Source: Streptomyces sp. MST-110588
Lineage (GTDB): Bacteria; Actinomycetota; Actinomycetes; Streptomycetales; Streptomycetaceae
NCBI RefSeq assembly: GCF_022695595.1
Contig: NZ_CP074380.1
Coordinates: forward strand, 5,010,001-5,074,000
Direction of reading: 5' to 3'
Length of the DNA: 64,000 nucleotides
The notes beneath the pieces are model-generated. The model searched no databases. It was not told the DNA's origin and worked only from the letters and a program-made list of their open reading frames with translations. Positions 19,585-32,001 of the stretch are shown piece after piece. Each line of letters opens with the position of its first letter. Position 1 is the stretch's first letter. The position numbers and the translations under genes were made by a program.

Positions 19585-20172
19585 TCACCCCGGGTAGGGA
19601 AGGTACGGCGTCGCCGAGCCGAGACCGAGGTCGGAAGGGAGCAGCGAGGCGCACCAGGCGTCCCGCCGGGTCCCCTGGTGCGGGATCTTCGCCCGGGCCG
19701 TCCCCTCCATCTGGAAACCGACCTTCAGGGCCACCGCCCGGGACCCCTCGTTCCCGGCCTCCGCGAACCACTCCAGCCGCTCCACCCCCAGGCCGGTGAA
19801 GGCCCAGCGCACGATCTCGCGGGCCGCCTCCACGGTGTACCCCCTGCCGCGGTGCTCCTTTACCGTCCAGTAACCCAGCTCCGCCTGCCGCTCGGGGGCG
19901 TGCAGCAGCGCCAGCCGGAGCAGCGCCATGCAGCCGGTCAGCGCGCCGTCGGCCTTGGAGATCATGGCGAAGGCGTACCCGGTGTCCGCACGCCACCCTT
20001 CCGGGCAGGACCGGCCGACGAAATCGACCGCGTCACCGAGCCCGTACGGCGACGGCACACTGGTCCAGCGCGGGATGTCGGGGTCCTGGCAGGCGGCGTG
20101 CACCGCCGCGGCGTCGCCGGGCCCGAAGGGCCGCAGGACCAGGCGCTCGGTGGTGAGGGTGACAGGTTCCAT
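19585..20172 (-). CDS. GNAT acetyltransferase, RimJ/RimL type
   Basis: 195-residue GNAT. The sequence opens TLTTERLVLRPFGPGDAAAV, typical of the RimJ/RimL protein N-acetyltransferase group. The acetyl-CoA loop appears as ELGYWTVKEHRGRGYTVEAAREIVRWAF (motif R/Q-x-x-G-x-G/A replaced by HRGRGYT), followed by RLEWFAEAGNEGSRAVALKVGF. The substrate is unknown; ribosomal proteins or small amines are both possible. The ATG at 20172 is chosen because the longer upstream frame is not family-like. It stands alone, divergent from secA. Confidence 0.88.
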   Translation of the reverse strand: MEPVTLTTERLVLRPFGPGDAAAVHAACQDPDIPRWTSVPSPYGLGDAVDFVGRSCPEGWRADTGYAFAMISKADGALTGCMALLRLALLHAPERQAELGYWTVKEHRGRGYTVEAAREIVRWAFTGLGVERLEWFAEAGNEGSRAVALKVGFQMEGTARAKIPHQGTRRDAWCASLLPSDLGLGSATPYLPYPG

Positions 20173-20410
20173 ACAGGGAGTCTGCGGCTGCCGCGGTCCA
20201 GGGGCGAGAGGTTTTCCCCGCGCTCCCGGCACCTTCCGATGCCCTGACGCGTTCATCTGAAGAGGGGATGACGGCCTTCGCGGCGGTGGACCTCCCGGCC
20301 GGGCGGGGTCCTACCTTACGATGGCCGTTGCGGCGGGGCCTGCCCCTTGGAAAAATGCCGCGCCCGCGCACCGACCGTGCCAGGCCCGACCGGCAAGGAG
20401 ACCAGCCCAA

Positions 20411-23254
<2,844 letters not shown>

Positions 23255-23287
23255 CACCGGCCGGCCCGCGAGGGCCGGGCGGGTGAC

Positions 23288-23334
23288 AGCCGGGGCGCCG
23301 CGACCTCCTCCTGGTCGCGGCGCCCCGGCTTTTC
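23288..23334 (+). terminator. secA terminator
   Basis: Perfect 18-bp stem (23288-23305 with 23313-23330), 7-nt loop and a short T run, 33 bases after the secA stop. Confidence 0.93.
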
Positions 23335-23393
23335 CCTGTGGTGCGGTGTGTGGCTGTGGCCCGGTGACAAGGGCCCGTACGGCCGGTATGGCT

Positions 23394-23440
23394 CGTACGG
23401 AACCTCATCTGTACGGAACCTCACCCGTACGGACCTTCAT
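23394..23440. repeat. Short direct repeats of GTACGGAACCTCA type
   Basis: Three tandem copies of a 16-17 bp unit (CGTACGGAACCTCAYC, the last decayed) just beyond the secA terminator, reaching the stop of the convergent gene. Confidence 0.7.
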
Positions 23441-24081
23441 ACGCGGGCCGGCTCGCCCTCCTGGCGGCGAGGGGCCCAGACGGCCACGGACGGACCGATG
23501 TCCAGGGCGGCGCAGCGCCAGCGGGAGTCGGCGCCCAGCTCCAGCCGGAAGGCCAGGGCCCGCAGCTTCTCGCCGGAGGCGATCCGTGCGAAGGCCTCGA
23601 TGACGCCCTGGCGGGGCCGGCACAGTCCGCAGTCGCGGACCGAGGGCGCCGGGGCGGGCCGTCCCCGCCCGACGGGCTTCAGCGGCGCCTGCGGGGCCAG
23701 CTCCACCAGGTGGTCGTACGCGGCGGGCAGCGCGTGTCCCAGGAGGGCGTGTACGGGCCGCTGGCCGCTGAGCGTCAGCAGCAGTTGCTGGGCGAACCAC
23801 TGGTGCGGCTGCCACTGCCGCGCGAGACGGCGCGCGCCGGGGGAGGGCGCCGCGGGCCGTACGGCCGGACGGGTGTCCGGGCGGCCGGCTGGAGAGGGCG
23901 TGGCGGGCGAGGTGGGGACGGTGGCGCTGCGGCCGGCCGGGCGCCTGCTGTCGCGGCGGCCCGGCGGCGCTCCGCGCGGGGGCCGGGTGGGCCCGGCGCT
24001 CCTGGAGGCCGTGACCGGCCGGGGCCCGGTGCGAAGCTGCGGAGCGGGCGTCGGCGTCGTGGATGTGCGGGAAACGGCCAT
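23437..24081 (-). CDS. Rv3235-family protein
   Basis: 214-residue protein. The first 85 residues are low-complexity Pro/Arg/Ala. The C-terminal 120 residues carry the Rv3235 family core: WFAQQLLLTLSGQRPVHALLGHALPAAYDHLV, then VIEAFARIASGEKLRALAFRLE and RWRCAALDIG. The family is restricted to actinobacteria, usually next to secA as here, and has no known activity. The ATG at 24081 is the first in frame. Its 3' end approaches the secA terminator, so the two genes converge. Confidence 0.88.
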   Translation of the reverse strand: MAVSRTSTTPTPAPQLRTGPRPVTASRSAGPTRPPRGAPPGRRDSRRPAGRSATVPTSPATPSPAGRPDTRPAVRPAAPSPGARRLARQWQPHQWFAQQLLLTLSGQRPVHALLGHALPAAYDHLVELAPQAPLKPVGRGRPAPAPSVRDCGLCRPRQGVIEAFARIASGEKLRALAFRLELGADSRWRCAALDIGPSVAVWAPRRQEGEPARV

Positions 24082-24393
24082 GCTGATCTCCCCCGTCGTG
24101 CCGGGCCCGGCGGTATACCGGGCAGTAGCTTTTCGTTGCGGGATCTTCTACCGGTGGCGCCATGGCGGCGGCAAGGAGAGCCGGGGACCGTACTCCAGGG
24201 CCCGCGAATTCACCTATCCGGGTGACGGCTACGGAACGGTGGCCCGCCTCGCGACGGCGGACGGAGAGCGCGGGAGAACCGGCTCTGCCGGGCGGTGTAC
24301 CGGGGGCGGGAGCGGCACCACGATGGGGGACGCACGGCCGTATGCTGACGGAGCAGTTCCCGGACCTGAGTGAAATGAGCGGAAGCAACCGTC
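24082..24393. promoter_or_regulatory. Divergent intergenic region (312 bp)
   Basis: It holds no gene and should contain promoters for the Rv3235-family gene (leftward) and the DUF6912 gene (rightward). A GC palindrome CCGGGCCCGG at 24101-24110 and the partly overlapping GCCCGGCGGTATACCGGGC are visible. No confident -35/-10 pair was found. Confidence 0.4.
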
Positions 24394-24900
24394 ATGCGCG
24401 TCTATGTTCCCCTGACCCTGCCCGGTCTCGCAGCGGCGCACGAGGCCGGTGAGCTGGGCCCCGGTCCGTTGGACGCCTACGCCGTCACGCCCGCGCTGCG
24501 CGAGTGGTACGTCACCGACGACATCGAGGAACTGGAGTACGCGGCGCTGAACCGGGCCGCCCAGGCGTCGCTGCGCCGGCTCGCCGCCGATCCGGACGCC
24601 GCCCGGCGGCGCGTGGTGGTGGCCGTGGACGTACCGGACGGCGCGGCGGTCGCGGACCCGGACCGGGGGCTGGACCAGTCGGCGCTCGGCGAGGTGCGGA
24701 TCGCGGGCGCGGTGCCGCTGTCGAAGGCCGCGGCGGTGCACGTGGACTCCGACGACGCCGAGGAGGACATCGCGGCGGCGGCGCAGGCGCTGGGCGCGGC
24801 GGACCTCGGGGACGACGACGCCCGGTTCACGGTGGACGGCGCGCAGGACCACGAGCTGATGTGGTTCGGCGTGCAGGAGATCCCCCACCTCATCGCCTGA
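24394..24900 (+). CDS. DUF6912 family protein
   Basis: 168-residue acidic soluble protein, beginning MRVYVPLTLPGLAAAHEAGE, the typical start of the actinobacterial DUF6912 family. It continues with YAVTPALREWYVTDDIEELEY, and the C terminus reads HELMWFGVQEIPHLI. No transmembrane segment or catalytic motif can be identified. The family is conserved at this position near secA in Streptomyces. Function unknown. Confidence 0.85.
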   Translation: MRVYVPLTLPGLAAAHEAGELGPGPLDAYAVTPALREWYVTDDIEELEYAALNRAAQASLRRLAADPDAARRRVVVAVDVPDGAAVADPDRGLDQSALGEVRIAGAVPLSKAAAVHVDSDDAEEDIAAAAQALGAADLGDDDARFTVDGAQDHELMWFGVQEIPHLIA

Positions 24901-25016
24901 CCGCCGGCCGGCCCCGCCCCGTCCGCCTGCCGGACGCCGCAGCCGTTGTCAGTGGGCACCGGTACGGTTTTCGCATCGGGAAGCACGCGGGGTAGACGGG
25001 GAAGACGGGGAAGCAC

Positions 25017-25685
25017 GTGGGGAAGAACGCGACACACATCGTCTGGGACTGGAACGGCACGCTGTTCCACGACCTCGACGCCGTCATCGGCGCGACCAAC
25101 GCCGCCTTCGCGGAGATCGGTCTCGCGCCGATCACGCTCGACACCTACCGGGAGCTGTACTGCGTCCCCGTCCCGCGGTTCTACGAGCGGCTGATGGGGC
25201 GGCTGCCGACGGAGGCCGAGTGGCTGGTCATGGACGAGGCGTTCCACCGTCACTACGCCACGCGGCTGGCGGGCTGCGGGCTCGCGGAGGGCGTGGAGCC
25301 GCTGCTGGAGGAGTGGGGTACGGCGGGGCACAGCCAGTCGATCCTGAGCATGTACGGGCACGAGGAGCTGGTGCCGCTGGTGCACGGCTTCGGTATCGCC
25401 GCGCACTTCGTACGGGTGGACGGCAGGACCGGCCCCTCGGGCGGAAGCAAGGCCGAGCACATGCTGCGGCATCTCGCCGCGCTGGAGAGCGCGCGGGTCG
25501 ACCCGGAGCGTACGGTCGTCATCGGTGACGCCGTGGACGACGCGGTGGCCGCCCGGCACGCCGGAGCGCACGCCGTGCTCTACACGGGAGGCTCGCACAG
25601 CCGGGCGAGTCTGGCGACCGCGGGCGTGCCGGTGGTGGACACCCTCGCGGAGGCGGTCGAACTCGCCGGACGAATAGCCGCGTAA
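25017..25685 (+). CDS. HAD-family hydrolase
   Basis: 222-residue haloacid-dehalogenase-type phosphatase. Motif I is VWDWNGTLFHD, with nucleophile D11; the second acidic residue of the usual DxD is N13, a substitution common in this HAD branch. Motif II falls near LSMYGHEELV and motif IV is VVIGDAVDDAVAA. The cap region is helical, as in phosphoglycolate phosphatase-like members. Substrate unknown. It starts at the GTG at 25017, since the upstream sequence is a run of GGGGAAGACG repeats that also serves as ribosome site. Confidence 0.88.
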   Translation: MGKNATHIVWDWNGTLFHDLDAVIGATNAAFAEIGLAPITLDTYRELYCVPVPRFYERLMGRLPTEAEWLVMDEAFHRHYATRLAGCGLAEGVEPLLEEWGTAGHSQSILSMYGHEELVPLVHGFGIAAHFVRVDGRTGPSGGSKAEHMLRHLAALESARVDPERTVVIGDAVDDAVAARHAGAHAVLYTGGSHSRASLATAGVPVVDTLAEAVELAGRIAA

Positions 25686-25738
25686 CCCGCCGCGGGTCCG
25701 CCCGCCGCCCGTCGAGCCCGCCGATCGCGGCAGTCGGG

Positions 25739-26305
25739 TCAGGACAGCGGGGCCTTCGCGCGCAGCACGTTGATGAATTCCCGCATCCAGCTCGCGTGGT
25801 CGGGCCAGGCACGGGAGGAGACCAGCATGCCGTCCACGACGACCTCGGCGTCCCGGTAGGTCGCGCCCGCCGCCTGCATGTCCAGCTCCAGGGCGGGATA
25901 GGCGGTCAGCCGCCGGCCGTTGAGCCCGCCGATCGCGGCGGTCAGCAGCGGGCCGTGGCAGATCTGGGCGACGGGCTTGTCCGCGTCGAAGAACGCCTTG
26001 AGGATCTTGCGCAGCTCCGGGTCGTTGCGCAGATACTCCGGCGCACGTCCGCCGGGGACCACCAGGGCGGCGTACTGCCCCGGGTCGACCTCCGCGAAGG
26101 CGAGGTCGGCGGGCCAGGTGTAGCCGGGCTTCTCGGTGTAGGTGTCGAAACCCGGCTCGAAGTCGTGGACGACGAACCGCAGCGTCTTGCGGGCGGGGGC
26201 GGCGACATGGACGTCGTACCCCTCTTCGCGGAGCCGCTGATAGGGGTAGAGGACTTCCAGGGACTCCGCCGCGTCGCCGGTCACGATCAGGATCTTGGCC
26301 GCCAT
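25739..26305 (-). CDS. DJ-1/PfpI family protein
   Basis: 188-residue DJ-1/PfpI-superfamily protein. The nucleophile elbow AQICHGP carries the reactive cysteine and the preceding acidic region is VVPGGRAPEYLRND. Members act as glyoxalase/deglycase-type or chaperone-like stress proteins; which applies here cannot be decided. ATG 26305 was chosen over an upstream in-frame start because family homology begins at MAAKILIVTGD. It converges with the HAD gene and diverges from gdh across a long regulatory interval. Confidence 0.9.
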   Translation of the reverse strand: MAAKILIVTGDAAESLEVLYPYQRLREEGYDVHVAAPARKTLRFVVHDFEPGFDTYTEKPGYTWPADLAFAEVDPGQYAALVVPGGRAPEYLRNDPELRKILKAFFDADKPVAQICHGPLLTAAIGGLNGRRLTAYPALELDMQAAGATYRDAEVVVDGMLVSSRAWPDHASWMREFINVLRAKAPLS

Positions 26306-26767
26306 GCCGTCCACCTCCGGTCGCACCTCTCGCCGTTTCGCCCAACGTCCTGCGGTTCGCCGCGCTTGCCAAGACCTCGTGCGGCCTCCGCGTCGCTGTC
26401 GACATCGTCAAAGTTCGGGGTGAGGATTTGCACAGGGAACGCCCATGACGGCACCCATGCCAGGAGCGATAGCCTTACAGAGTGATCAGCGCGATAACCC
26501 GCGGGGGCATCGAAGCCCTTGCCGTGCGCCCGGGACACCATGGTGACCGGGCGGGTGCTGATCGTTGCGACCGGGCCCGTATGTCGACTTTGTCAAAGTT
26601 CACCGAATACGGCTCGGTCCTCTCCCATCGCGGCATAGCGTCGGTACCGACCGGAAACTCCCCTTCGCTTCGCTGGGGGAGTCCCCACGCGTCGCGCCGT
26701 CGCCGTGCAGCTTCCAAGGATCACTCCCACGACGTCACGCAACGGCGCGCGACAGGAGCCAGAGGAC
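26306..26767. promoter_or_regulatory. PfpI/gdh divergent control region (462 bp)
   Basis: No convincing gene is present. A 13-bp palindrome ACTTTGTCAAAGT (26587-26599) lies 170 bp before the gdh start, and a half-conserved copy with the same right arm, GTCAAAGTTC, lies at 26407-26416, close to the PfpI gene. Two like sites in a divergent promoter region suggest a regulator operator. The regulator is not identified. Confidence 0.5.
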
Positions 26768-29700
26768 ATGCAGACCAAGCTGGACGAAGCCAAGACCGAG
26801 CTGCTCACGAGGGCCGCCCGGGTCGCTGAAAGCAGCCCGGCCGGGGGGCAGACCCCCGTCCAGGGACTCGACCCGGAGACCCTCCTGGGATACCTCCAGC
26901 GGTACTACCTGCACACGGCCCCCGAGGACCTCACCGGCCGTGACCCCGTCGATGTCTTCGGCGCCGCGCTCTCCCACCACCGCCTCGCCGCCAACCGCCC
27001 CCAGGGCACCGCGAACGTACGGGTGCACACCCCGACCGTCGAGGAGAACGGCTGGACGTGCAGCCACTCCGTCGTCGAGGTCGTCACCGACGACATGCCC
27101 TTCCTGGTCGACTCCGTCACCAACGAGCTCTCCCGCCAGGGCCGCGGCATCCACGTCGTCATCCACCCGCAGGTCATCGTCCGCCGCGACCTGACCGGCA
27201 AGCTCATCGAGGTCCTGGACAACACCTGCGACGCCCACGGCACCACCGGCGCCGGCAAGGCCCGCGAGCTGCCCCACGACGCGCTCGTGGAGTCCTGGAT
27301 CCATGTCGAGATCGACCGCGAGACCGACCGCGGCGACCTCAAGCAGATCACCGCCGACCTGCTGCGGGTCCTGTCCGACGTACGGGAGGCCGTCGAGGAC
27401 TGGGGCAAGATGCGCGACTGCGCGCTGCGCATCGCCGACGAGCTGCCCACCGAGCCCACCGCCGACGACCTGCGCGACCAGGAGATCGAGGAGGCCCGCG
27501 AGCTGCTGCGCTGGCTCGCCGCCGACCACTTCACCTTCCTGGGCTACCGCGAGTACGAGCTGACCTCCGCCCCCGGTGAGGGCGGCGTCGCGGAGGACGT
27601 GCTCACCGCCGTACCCGGTACGGGCCTGGGCATCCTGCGCTCGGACCCCTCCCACCACGAATCCGACGACAGCCACTCCGGTTTCTCCCCCGCCTCGCCG
27701 TCCTTCAACCGCCTCCCCAAGGACGCCCGCGCCAAGGCCCGCGAACACAAGCTGCTGATCCTCACCAAGGCCAACAGCCGCTCCACGGTCCACCGCCCCT
27801 CCTACCTGGACTACGTGGGTGTCAAGAAGTTCGACGCCCAGGGCAACGTCGTCGGCGAGCGCCGCTTCCTGGGCCTGTTCTCCTCGGCCGCGTACACCGA
27901 GTCCGTACGCCGTGTCCCGGTCATCCGCCGCAAGGTCGCCGAGGTCCTGGAGGGCGCCGGCTTCACGCCCAACAGCCACGACGGCCGTGACCTGCTCCAG
28001 ATCCTGGAGACCTACCCGCGCGACGAGCTGTTCCAGACCCCCGTCGACCAGCTCCGCTCCATCGTCACCAGCGTGCTCTACCTCCAGGAGCGCCGCCGGC
28101 TGCGCCTGTACCTGCGCCAGGACGAGTACGGCCGCTACTACTCCGCGCTGGTCTACCTCCCCCGGGACCGCTACACCACCAACGTACGGCTGCGCCTGAT
28201 CGACATCCTCAAGGAGGAGCTGGGCGGCACCAGCGTCGACTTCACCGCCTGGAACACCGAGTCGATCCTCTCCCGGCTGCACTTCGTCGTCCGCGTCGAG
28301 CCCGGCGCGACCCTGCCGGACCTCACCGACACCGACGTCGAACGCATCGAGGCGCGCCTGGTCGAGGCCGCCCGCTCCTGGGCCGACGGCTTCGCCGAGG
28401 CGCTGACCGCCGAGGTCGGCGAGGAGCGCGCCGCGGCCCTGCTGCGCCGCTACAACCACGCCTTCCCCGAGGGCTACAAGGCCGACAACCCGCCGCGCAG
28501 CGCCGTAGCCGACCTCCAGCACCTGGAGAAGCTCACCGGCGCCACCGACGGCGAAGGCGGCAGGAACTTCGAGGTCAGCCTGTACGAGCCGGTCGGCGCG
28601 GGCCCCGGCGAGCGCCGCTTCAAGATCTACCGCACCGGCGAGCCCGTCTCGCTGTCCAAGGTGCTGCCCCTCCTGAACCGGCTGGGTGTCGAGGTCGTCG
28701 ACGAGCGCCCGCACGAGCTGCGCTGCACCGACTCCACCGTCGCCTGGATCTACGACTTCGGCCTGCGGATGCCCGAGCGCCTCAACGGCGACGACGCCCG
28801 CGAGCGCTTCCAGGACGCCTTCACGGCCGTGTGGACCGGCCAGGCGGAGAGCGACAACTTCAACAAGCTGGTGCTGCGGGCCGGCCTGAACTGGCGCCAG
28901 GCCATGGTGCTGCGCGCCTACGCCAAGTACCTGCGCCAGGCCGGTTCGACGTTCAGCCAGACGTACATGGAGGACACCCTCTCCAACAACGTCCACACCA
29001 CCCGCCTGCTGGTCAGCCTCTTCGAGGCACGGATGTCCCCCGAGCGGCAGCGGGCCGGCACCGAGCTGACCGACGGCATCCTGGAGGAGCTGGACGGCGC
29101 CCTGGACCAGGTCGCCTCCCTGGACGAGGACCGCATCCTGCGCTCCTTCCTCACCGTCATCAAGGCCACCCTGCGCACCAACCACTACCAGCGTGACGAG
29201 CACGGGCAGCCGCGTCCGTACCTGTCCATGAAGCTGGACCCGCAGGCCATCCCCGACCTGCCCGCGCCCCGCCCGGCGTACGAGATCTGGGTGTACTCCC
29301 CGCGCGTGGAGGGCGTCCACCTGCGCTTCGGCAAGGTCGCCCGCGGCGGTCTGCGCTGGTCCGACCGGCGCGAGGACTTCCGTACGGAGATCCTGGGCCT
29401 GGTCAAGGCGCAGATGGTCAAGAACACCGTCATCGTGCCGGTCGGCGCCAAGGGCGGCTTCGTCGGCAAGCGGATGCCGGACCCCGCCGTGGACCGCGAC
29501 GCGTGGCTGGCCGAGGGCATCGCCTCGTACAAGACCTTCATCTCCGGTCTGCTGGACATCACCGACAACCTCGTCGGCGGCGAGGTCGTCCACCCCAAGG
29601 ACGTCGTACGGCACGACGAGGACGACACCTACCTCGTCGTCGCCGCCGACAAGGGCACCGCCACCTTCTCCGACATCGCCAACGAGGTCGCCGAGTCCTA

Positions 29701-31753
29701 CGGCTTCTGGCTCGGCGACGCCTTCGCCTCCGGCGGCTCGGCCGGCTACGACCACAAGGGCATGGGCATCACCGCCCGCGGCGCCTGGGAATCGGTCAAG
29801 CGCCACTTCCGCGAGCTGGGCGTCAACACCCAGACCGAGGACTTCACGGTCGTGGGCGTCGGCGACATGTCCGGTGACGTGTTCGGCAACGGCATGCTGC
29901 TCAGCGAGCACATCCGCCTGGTCGCCGCCTTCGACCACCGCCACATCTTCATCGACCCGAACCCCGACGCGGCCGTCTCCTACGCCGAGCGCCGCCGCCT
30001 GTTCGAACTGCCCCGCTCCTCCTGGGCCGACTACAACACCTCGCTGCTCTCCCAGGGCGGCGGCATCCACCCCCGTACCGCCAAGTCGATCCCCCTCAAC
30101 GCGCAGATCCGCGCCGCCCTGGGCATCGAGAACGGCGTGAAGAAGATGACGCCGGCCGAGCTGATGCAGGCCATCCTCAAGGCGCCGGTGGACCTGCTGT
30201 GGAACGGCGGCATCGGTACGTACGTGAAGTCCTCCGCCGAGAGCCACGCGGACGTGGGCGACAAGTCCAACGACGCGATCCGCGTCAACGGCCAGGACCT
30301 GCGGGTCAAGGTCGTCGGCGAGGGCGGCAACCTGGGCCTGACCCAGCTCGGCCGGATCGAGTTCGCCACCGGCGGCGGAAAGATCAACACCGACGCGATC
30401 GACAACAGCGCCGGCGTGGACACCTCCGACCACGAGGTCAACATCAAGATCCTGCTCAACTCGCTGGTCGCCGACGGCGACATGACCGTCAAGCAGCGCA
30501 ACAAGCTGCTCGCCGAGATGACCGACGAGGTCGGCGCGCTGGTGCTGCGCAACAACTACGCGCAGAACACCGCGCTGGCCCTGGCGCAGGCCCAGTCCTC
30601 CAGCATGCTCCACGCCCAGCAGCGGTTCATGCGCCGCCTGGGACGCGAAGGCCACCTGGACCGGGCGCTGGAGTTCCTGCCCACCGACCGCCAGATCCGC
30701 GAACGGCTCAACGCCGGCCGCGGCCTGACCCAGCCCGAGACGGCCGTACTCCTGGCCTACACCAAGATCACGGTCGCCGACGAGCTGATCCAGACCGGGC
30801 TGCCGGACGACCCCTACCTCCAGCGGCTGCAGCACGCCTACTTCCCCACCGCCCTGCGCGAGCGCTTCACCGAGCAGATCGACAGCCACGCGCTGCGCCG
30901 CGAGATCATCACCACGGTGCTGGTCAACGACACCGTCAACTCCGGCGGTACGAGCTTCTTGCACCGTATGCGCGAGGAGACCGGCGCCTCGCTGGAAGAG
31001 GTCGTACGCGCCCACACCGCAGCCCGCGCCATCTTCGGCCTCGGCCAGGTCTGGGACGAGGTCGAGGCACTGGACAACATCGTCGCCGCCGACGTCCAGA
31101 CCCGTATCCGCCTGCACTCCCGCCGCCTGGTGGAGCGCGGCACCCGCTGGCTGCTCAACAACCGCCCGCAGCCGCTGGAGCTGTCGCAGACCATCGACTT
31201 CTTCAGCGAGCGGGTCGCCGAGGTCTGGGCGGAGCTGCCCAAGCTGCTGTGCGGCAGCGACCTGGAGTGGTACCAGCGCATCCTGGACCAGCTCACCGAC
31301 GCCGGCGTCCCCGAGGAACTGGCCGCCAAGGTCGCCGGCTTCTCCTCCGCCTTCCCGGCGCTGGACATCGTCGCCATCGCGGACCGCACCGGCAAGGAGC
31401 CGCTGGCCGTCGCGGAGGTCTACTACGACCTCGGCGACCGGCTGCGCATCAACCAGCTCCTGGACCGCATCCTGGACCTGCCGCGCAACGACCGCTGGCA
31501 GTCCATGGCCCGCGCCTCGATCCGCGAGGACCTCTTCGCCGCCCATGCGGCGCTGACCTCGGACGTCCTGTCGGTGGGCAACGGCACCTCCACACCCGAG
31601 CAGCGGTTCAAGGCATGGGAGGAGAAGAACTCCGCGATCCTCAGCCGCGCCCGCACCACCCTGGAGGAGATCTACGGGTCGGAAGGCTTCGACCTGGCCA
31701 ACCTGTCGGTGGCCATGCGCACCATGCGCACCCTGCTGCGTACGCACAGCTGA
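26768..31753 (+). CDS. gdh: NAD-specific glutamate dehydrogenase, large (180-kDa) type
   Basis: 1661-residue enzyme of the giant NAD-GDH family first characterised in Streptomyces clavuligerus. It oxidatively deaminates glutamate to 2-oxoglutarate and ammonia and is a catabolic enzyme. The N-terminal ACT-like regulatory region spans about residues 1-700. The catalytic domain has the substrate lysine region VPVGAKGGFVGKR near residue 890 and the nucleotide-binding fold around GVGDMSGDVFGNGML near residue 1035. Helical C-terminal segments follow. The ATG at 26768 has an AGAGGAC ribosome site. It is monocistronic with a hairpin terminator. A long frame on the opposite strand is a GC-skew shadow. 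Confidence 0.96.
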   Translation: MQTKLDEAKTELLTRAARVAESSPAGGQTPVQGLDPETLLGYLQRYYLHTAPEDLTGRDPVDVFGAALSHHRLAANRPQGTANVRVHTPTVEENGWTCSHSVVEVVTDDMPFLVDSVTNELSRQGRGIHVVIHPQVIVRRDLTGKLIEVLDNTCDAHGTTGAGKARELPHDALVESWIHVEIDRETDRGDLKQITADLLRVLSDVREAVEDWGKMRDCALRIADELPTEPTADDLRDQEIEEARELLRWLAADHFTFLGYREYELTSAPGEGGVAEDVLTAVPGTGLGILRSDPSHHESDDSHSGFSPASPSFNRLPKDARAKAREHKLLILTKANSRSTVHRPSYLDYVGVKKFDAQGNVVGERRFLGLFSSAAYTESVRRVPVIRRKVAEVLEGAGFTPNSHDGRDLLQILETYPRDELFQTPVDQLRSIVTSVLYLQERRRLRLYLRQDEYGRYYSALVYLPRDRYTTNVRLRLIDILKEELGGTSVDFTAWNTESILSRLHFVVRVEPGATLPDLTDTDVERIEARLVEAARSWADGFAEALTAEVGEERAAALLRRYNHAFPEGYKADNPPRSAVADLQHLEKLTGATDGEGGRNFEVSLYEPVGAGPGERRFKIYRTGEPVSLSKVLPLLNRLGVEVVDERPHELRCTDSTVAWIYDFGLRMPERLNGDDARERFQDAFTAVWTGQAESDNFNKLVLRAGLNWRQAMVLRAYAKYLRQAGSTFSQTYMEDTLSNNVHTTRLLVSLFEARMSPERQRAGTELTDGILEELDGALDQVASLDEDRILRSFLTVIKATLRTNHYQRDEHGQPRPYLSMKLDPQAIPDLPAPRPAYEIWVYSPRVEGVHLRFGKVARGGLRWSDRREDFRTEILGLVKAQMVKNTVIVPVGAKGGFVGKRMPDPAVDRDAWLAEGIASYKTFISGLLDITDNLVGGEVVHPKDVVRHDEDDTYLVVAADKGTATFSDIANEVAESYGFWLGDAFASGGSAGYDHKGMGITARGAWESVKRHFRELGVNTQTEDFTVVGVGDMSGDVFGNGMLLSEHIRLVAAFDHRHIFIDPNPDAAVSYAERRRLFELPRSSWADYNTSLLSQGGGIHPRTAKSIPLNAQIRAALGIENGVKKMTPAELMQAILKAPVDLLWNGGIGTYVKSSAESHADVGDKSNDAIRVNGQDLRVKVVGEGGNLGLTQLGRIEFATGGGKINTDAIDNSAGVDTSDHEVNIKILLNSLVADGDMTVKQRNKLLAEMTDEVGALVLRNNYAQNTALALAQAQSSSMLHAQQRFMRRLGREGHLDRALEFLPTDRQIRERLNAGRGLTQPETAVLLAYTKITVADELIQTGLPDDPYLQRLQHAYFPTALRERFTEQIDSHALRREIITTVLVNDTVNSGGTSFLHRMREETGASLEEVVRAHTAARAIFGLGQVWDEVEALDNIVAADVQTRIRLHSRRLVERGTRWLLNNRPQPLELSQTIDFFSERVAEVWAELPKLLCGSDLEWYQRILDQLTDAGVPEELAAKVAGFSSAFPALDIVAIADRTGKEPLAVAEVYYDLGDRLRINQLLDRILDLPRNDRWQSMARASIREDLFAAHAALTSDVLSVGNGTSTPEQRFKAWEEKNSAILSRARTTLEEIYGSEGFDLANLSVAMRTMRTLLRTHS

Positions 31754-31794
31754 GACCGTTCGCCGTCGCGGTGGTGACGGCCGTACGGTGAGGA

Positions 31795-31845
31795 ACGCCG
31801 AGGGCGGTCCCGGAGCCAACAGGGCTCCGGGACCGCCCTCGGCGT
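31795..31845 (+). terminator. gdh terminator
   Basis: Perfect 23-bp stem (31795-31817 with 31823-31845) and 5-nt loop, about 40 bases after the gdh stop. A long T run is absent. Confidence 0.88.
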
Positions 31846-31927
31846 CTTCCGGGACAGCTCCGACGGTGTTGTGGTCCGGGCCTTGGACCATCCGTCGTTC
31901 GCTGAAGCGCCCGAGTAGCAACGCGCA

Positions 31928-31955
31928 GACCGCTGCCTCGTATGAAGCAGCGGTC
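31928..31955 (-). terminator. Hairpin downstream of the FG-GAP pseudoprotease gene
   Basis: Nine-bp inverted repeat GACCGCTGC/GCAGCGGTC with a 10-nt loop, 47 bases past the stop of the leftward gene. It is moderately stable. Confidence 0.6.
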
Positions 31956-32001
31956 GCTTTCGCCTTGGCAGTACCAAGCAAGGTCCGTTGGAAATGGGCC
32001 T

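Noticed and set aside
26482..26829. A 115-codon GTG-started frame upstream of gdh
   Set aside because: It overlaps the gdh start, has Arg/Ser-rich non-family translation and a conserved-looking palindrome inside it.
26735..31981. A 1748-codon open frame antisense to gdh
   Set aside because: It mirrors the GDH codon pattern (GC-rich third positions leave few stops), has Val/Asp/Gly-rich low-complexity translation and no domain, and gdh is unmistakable.
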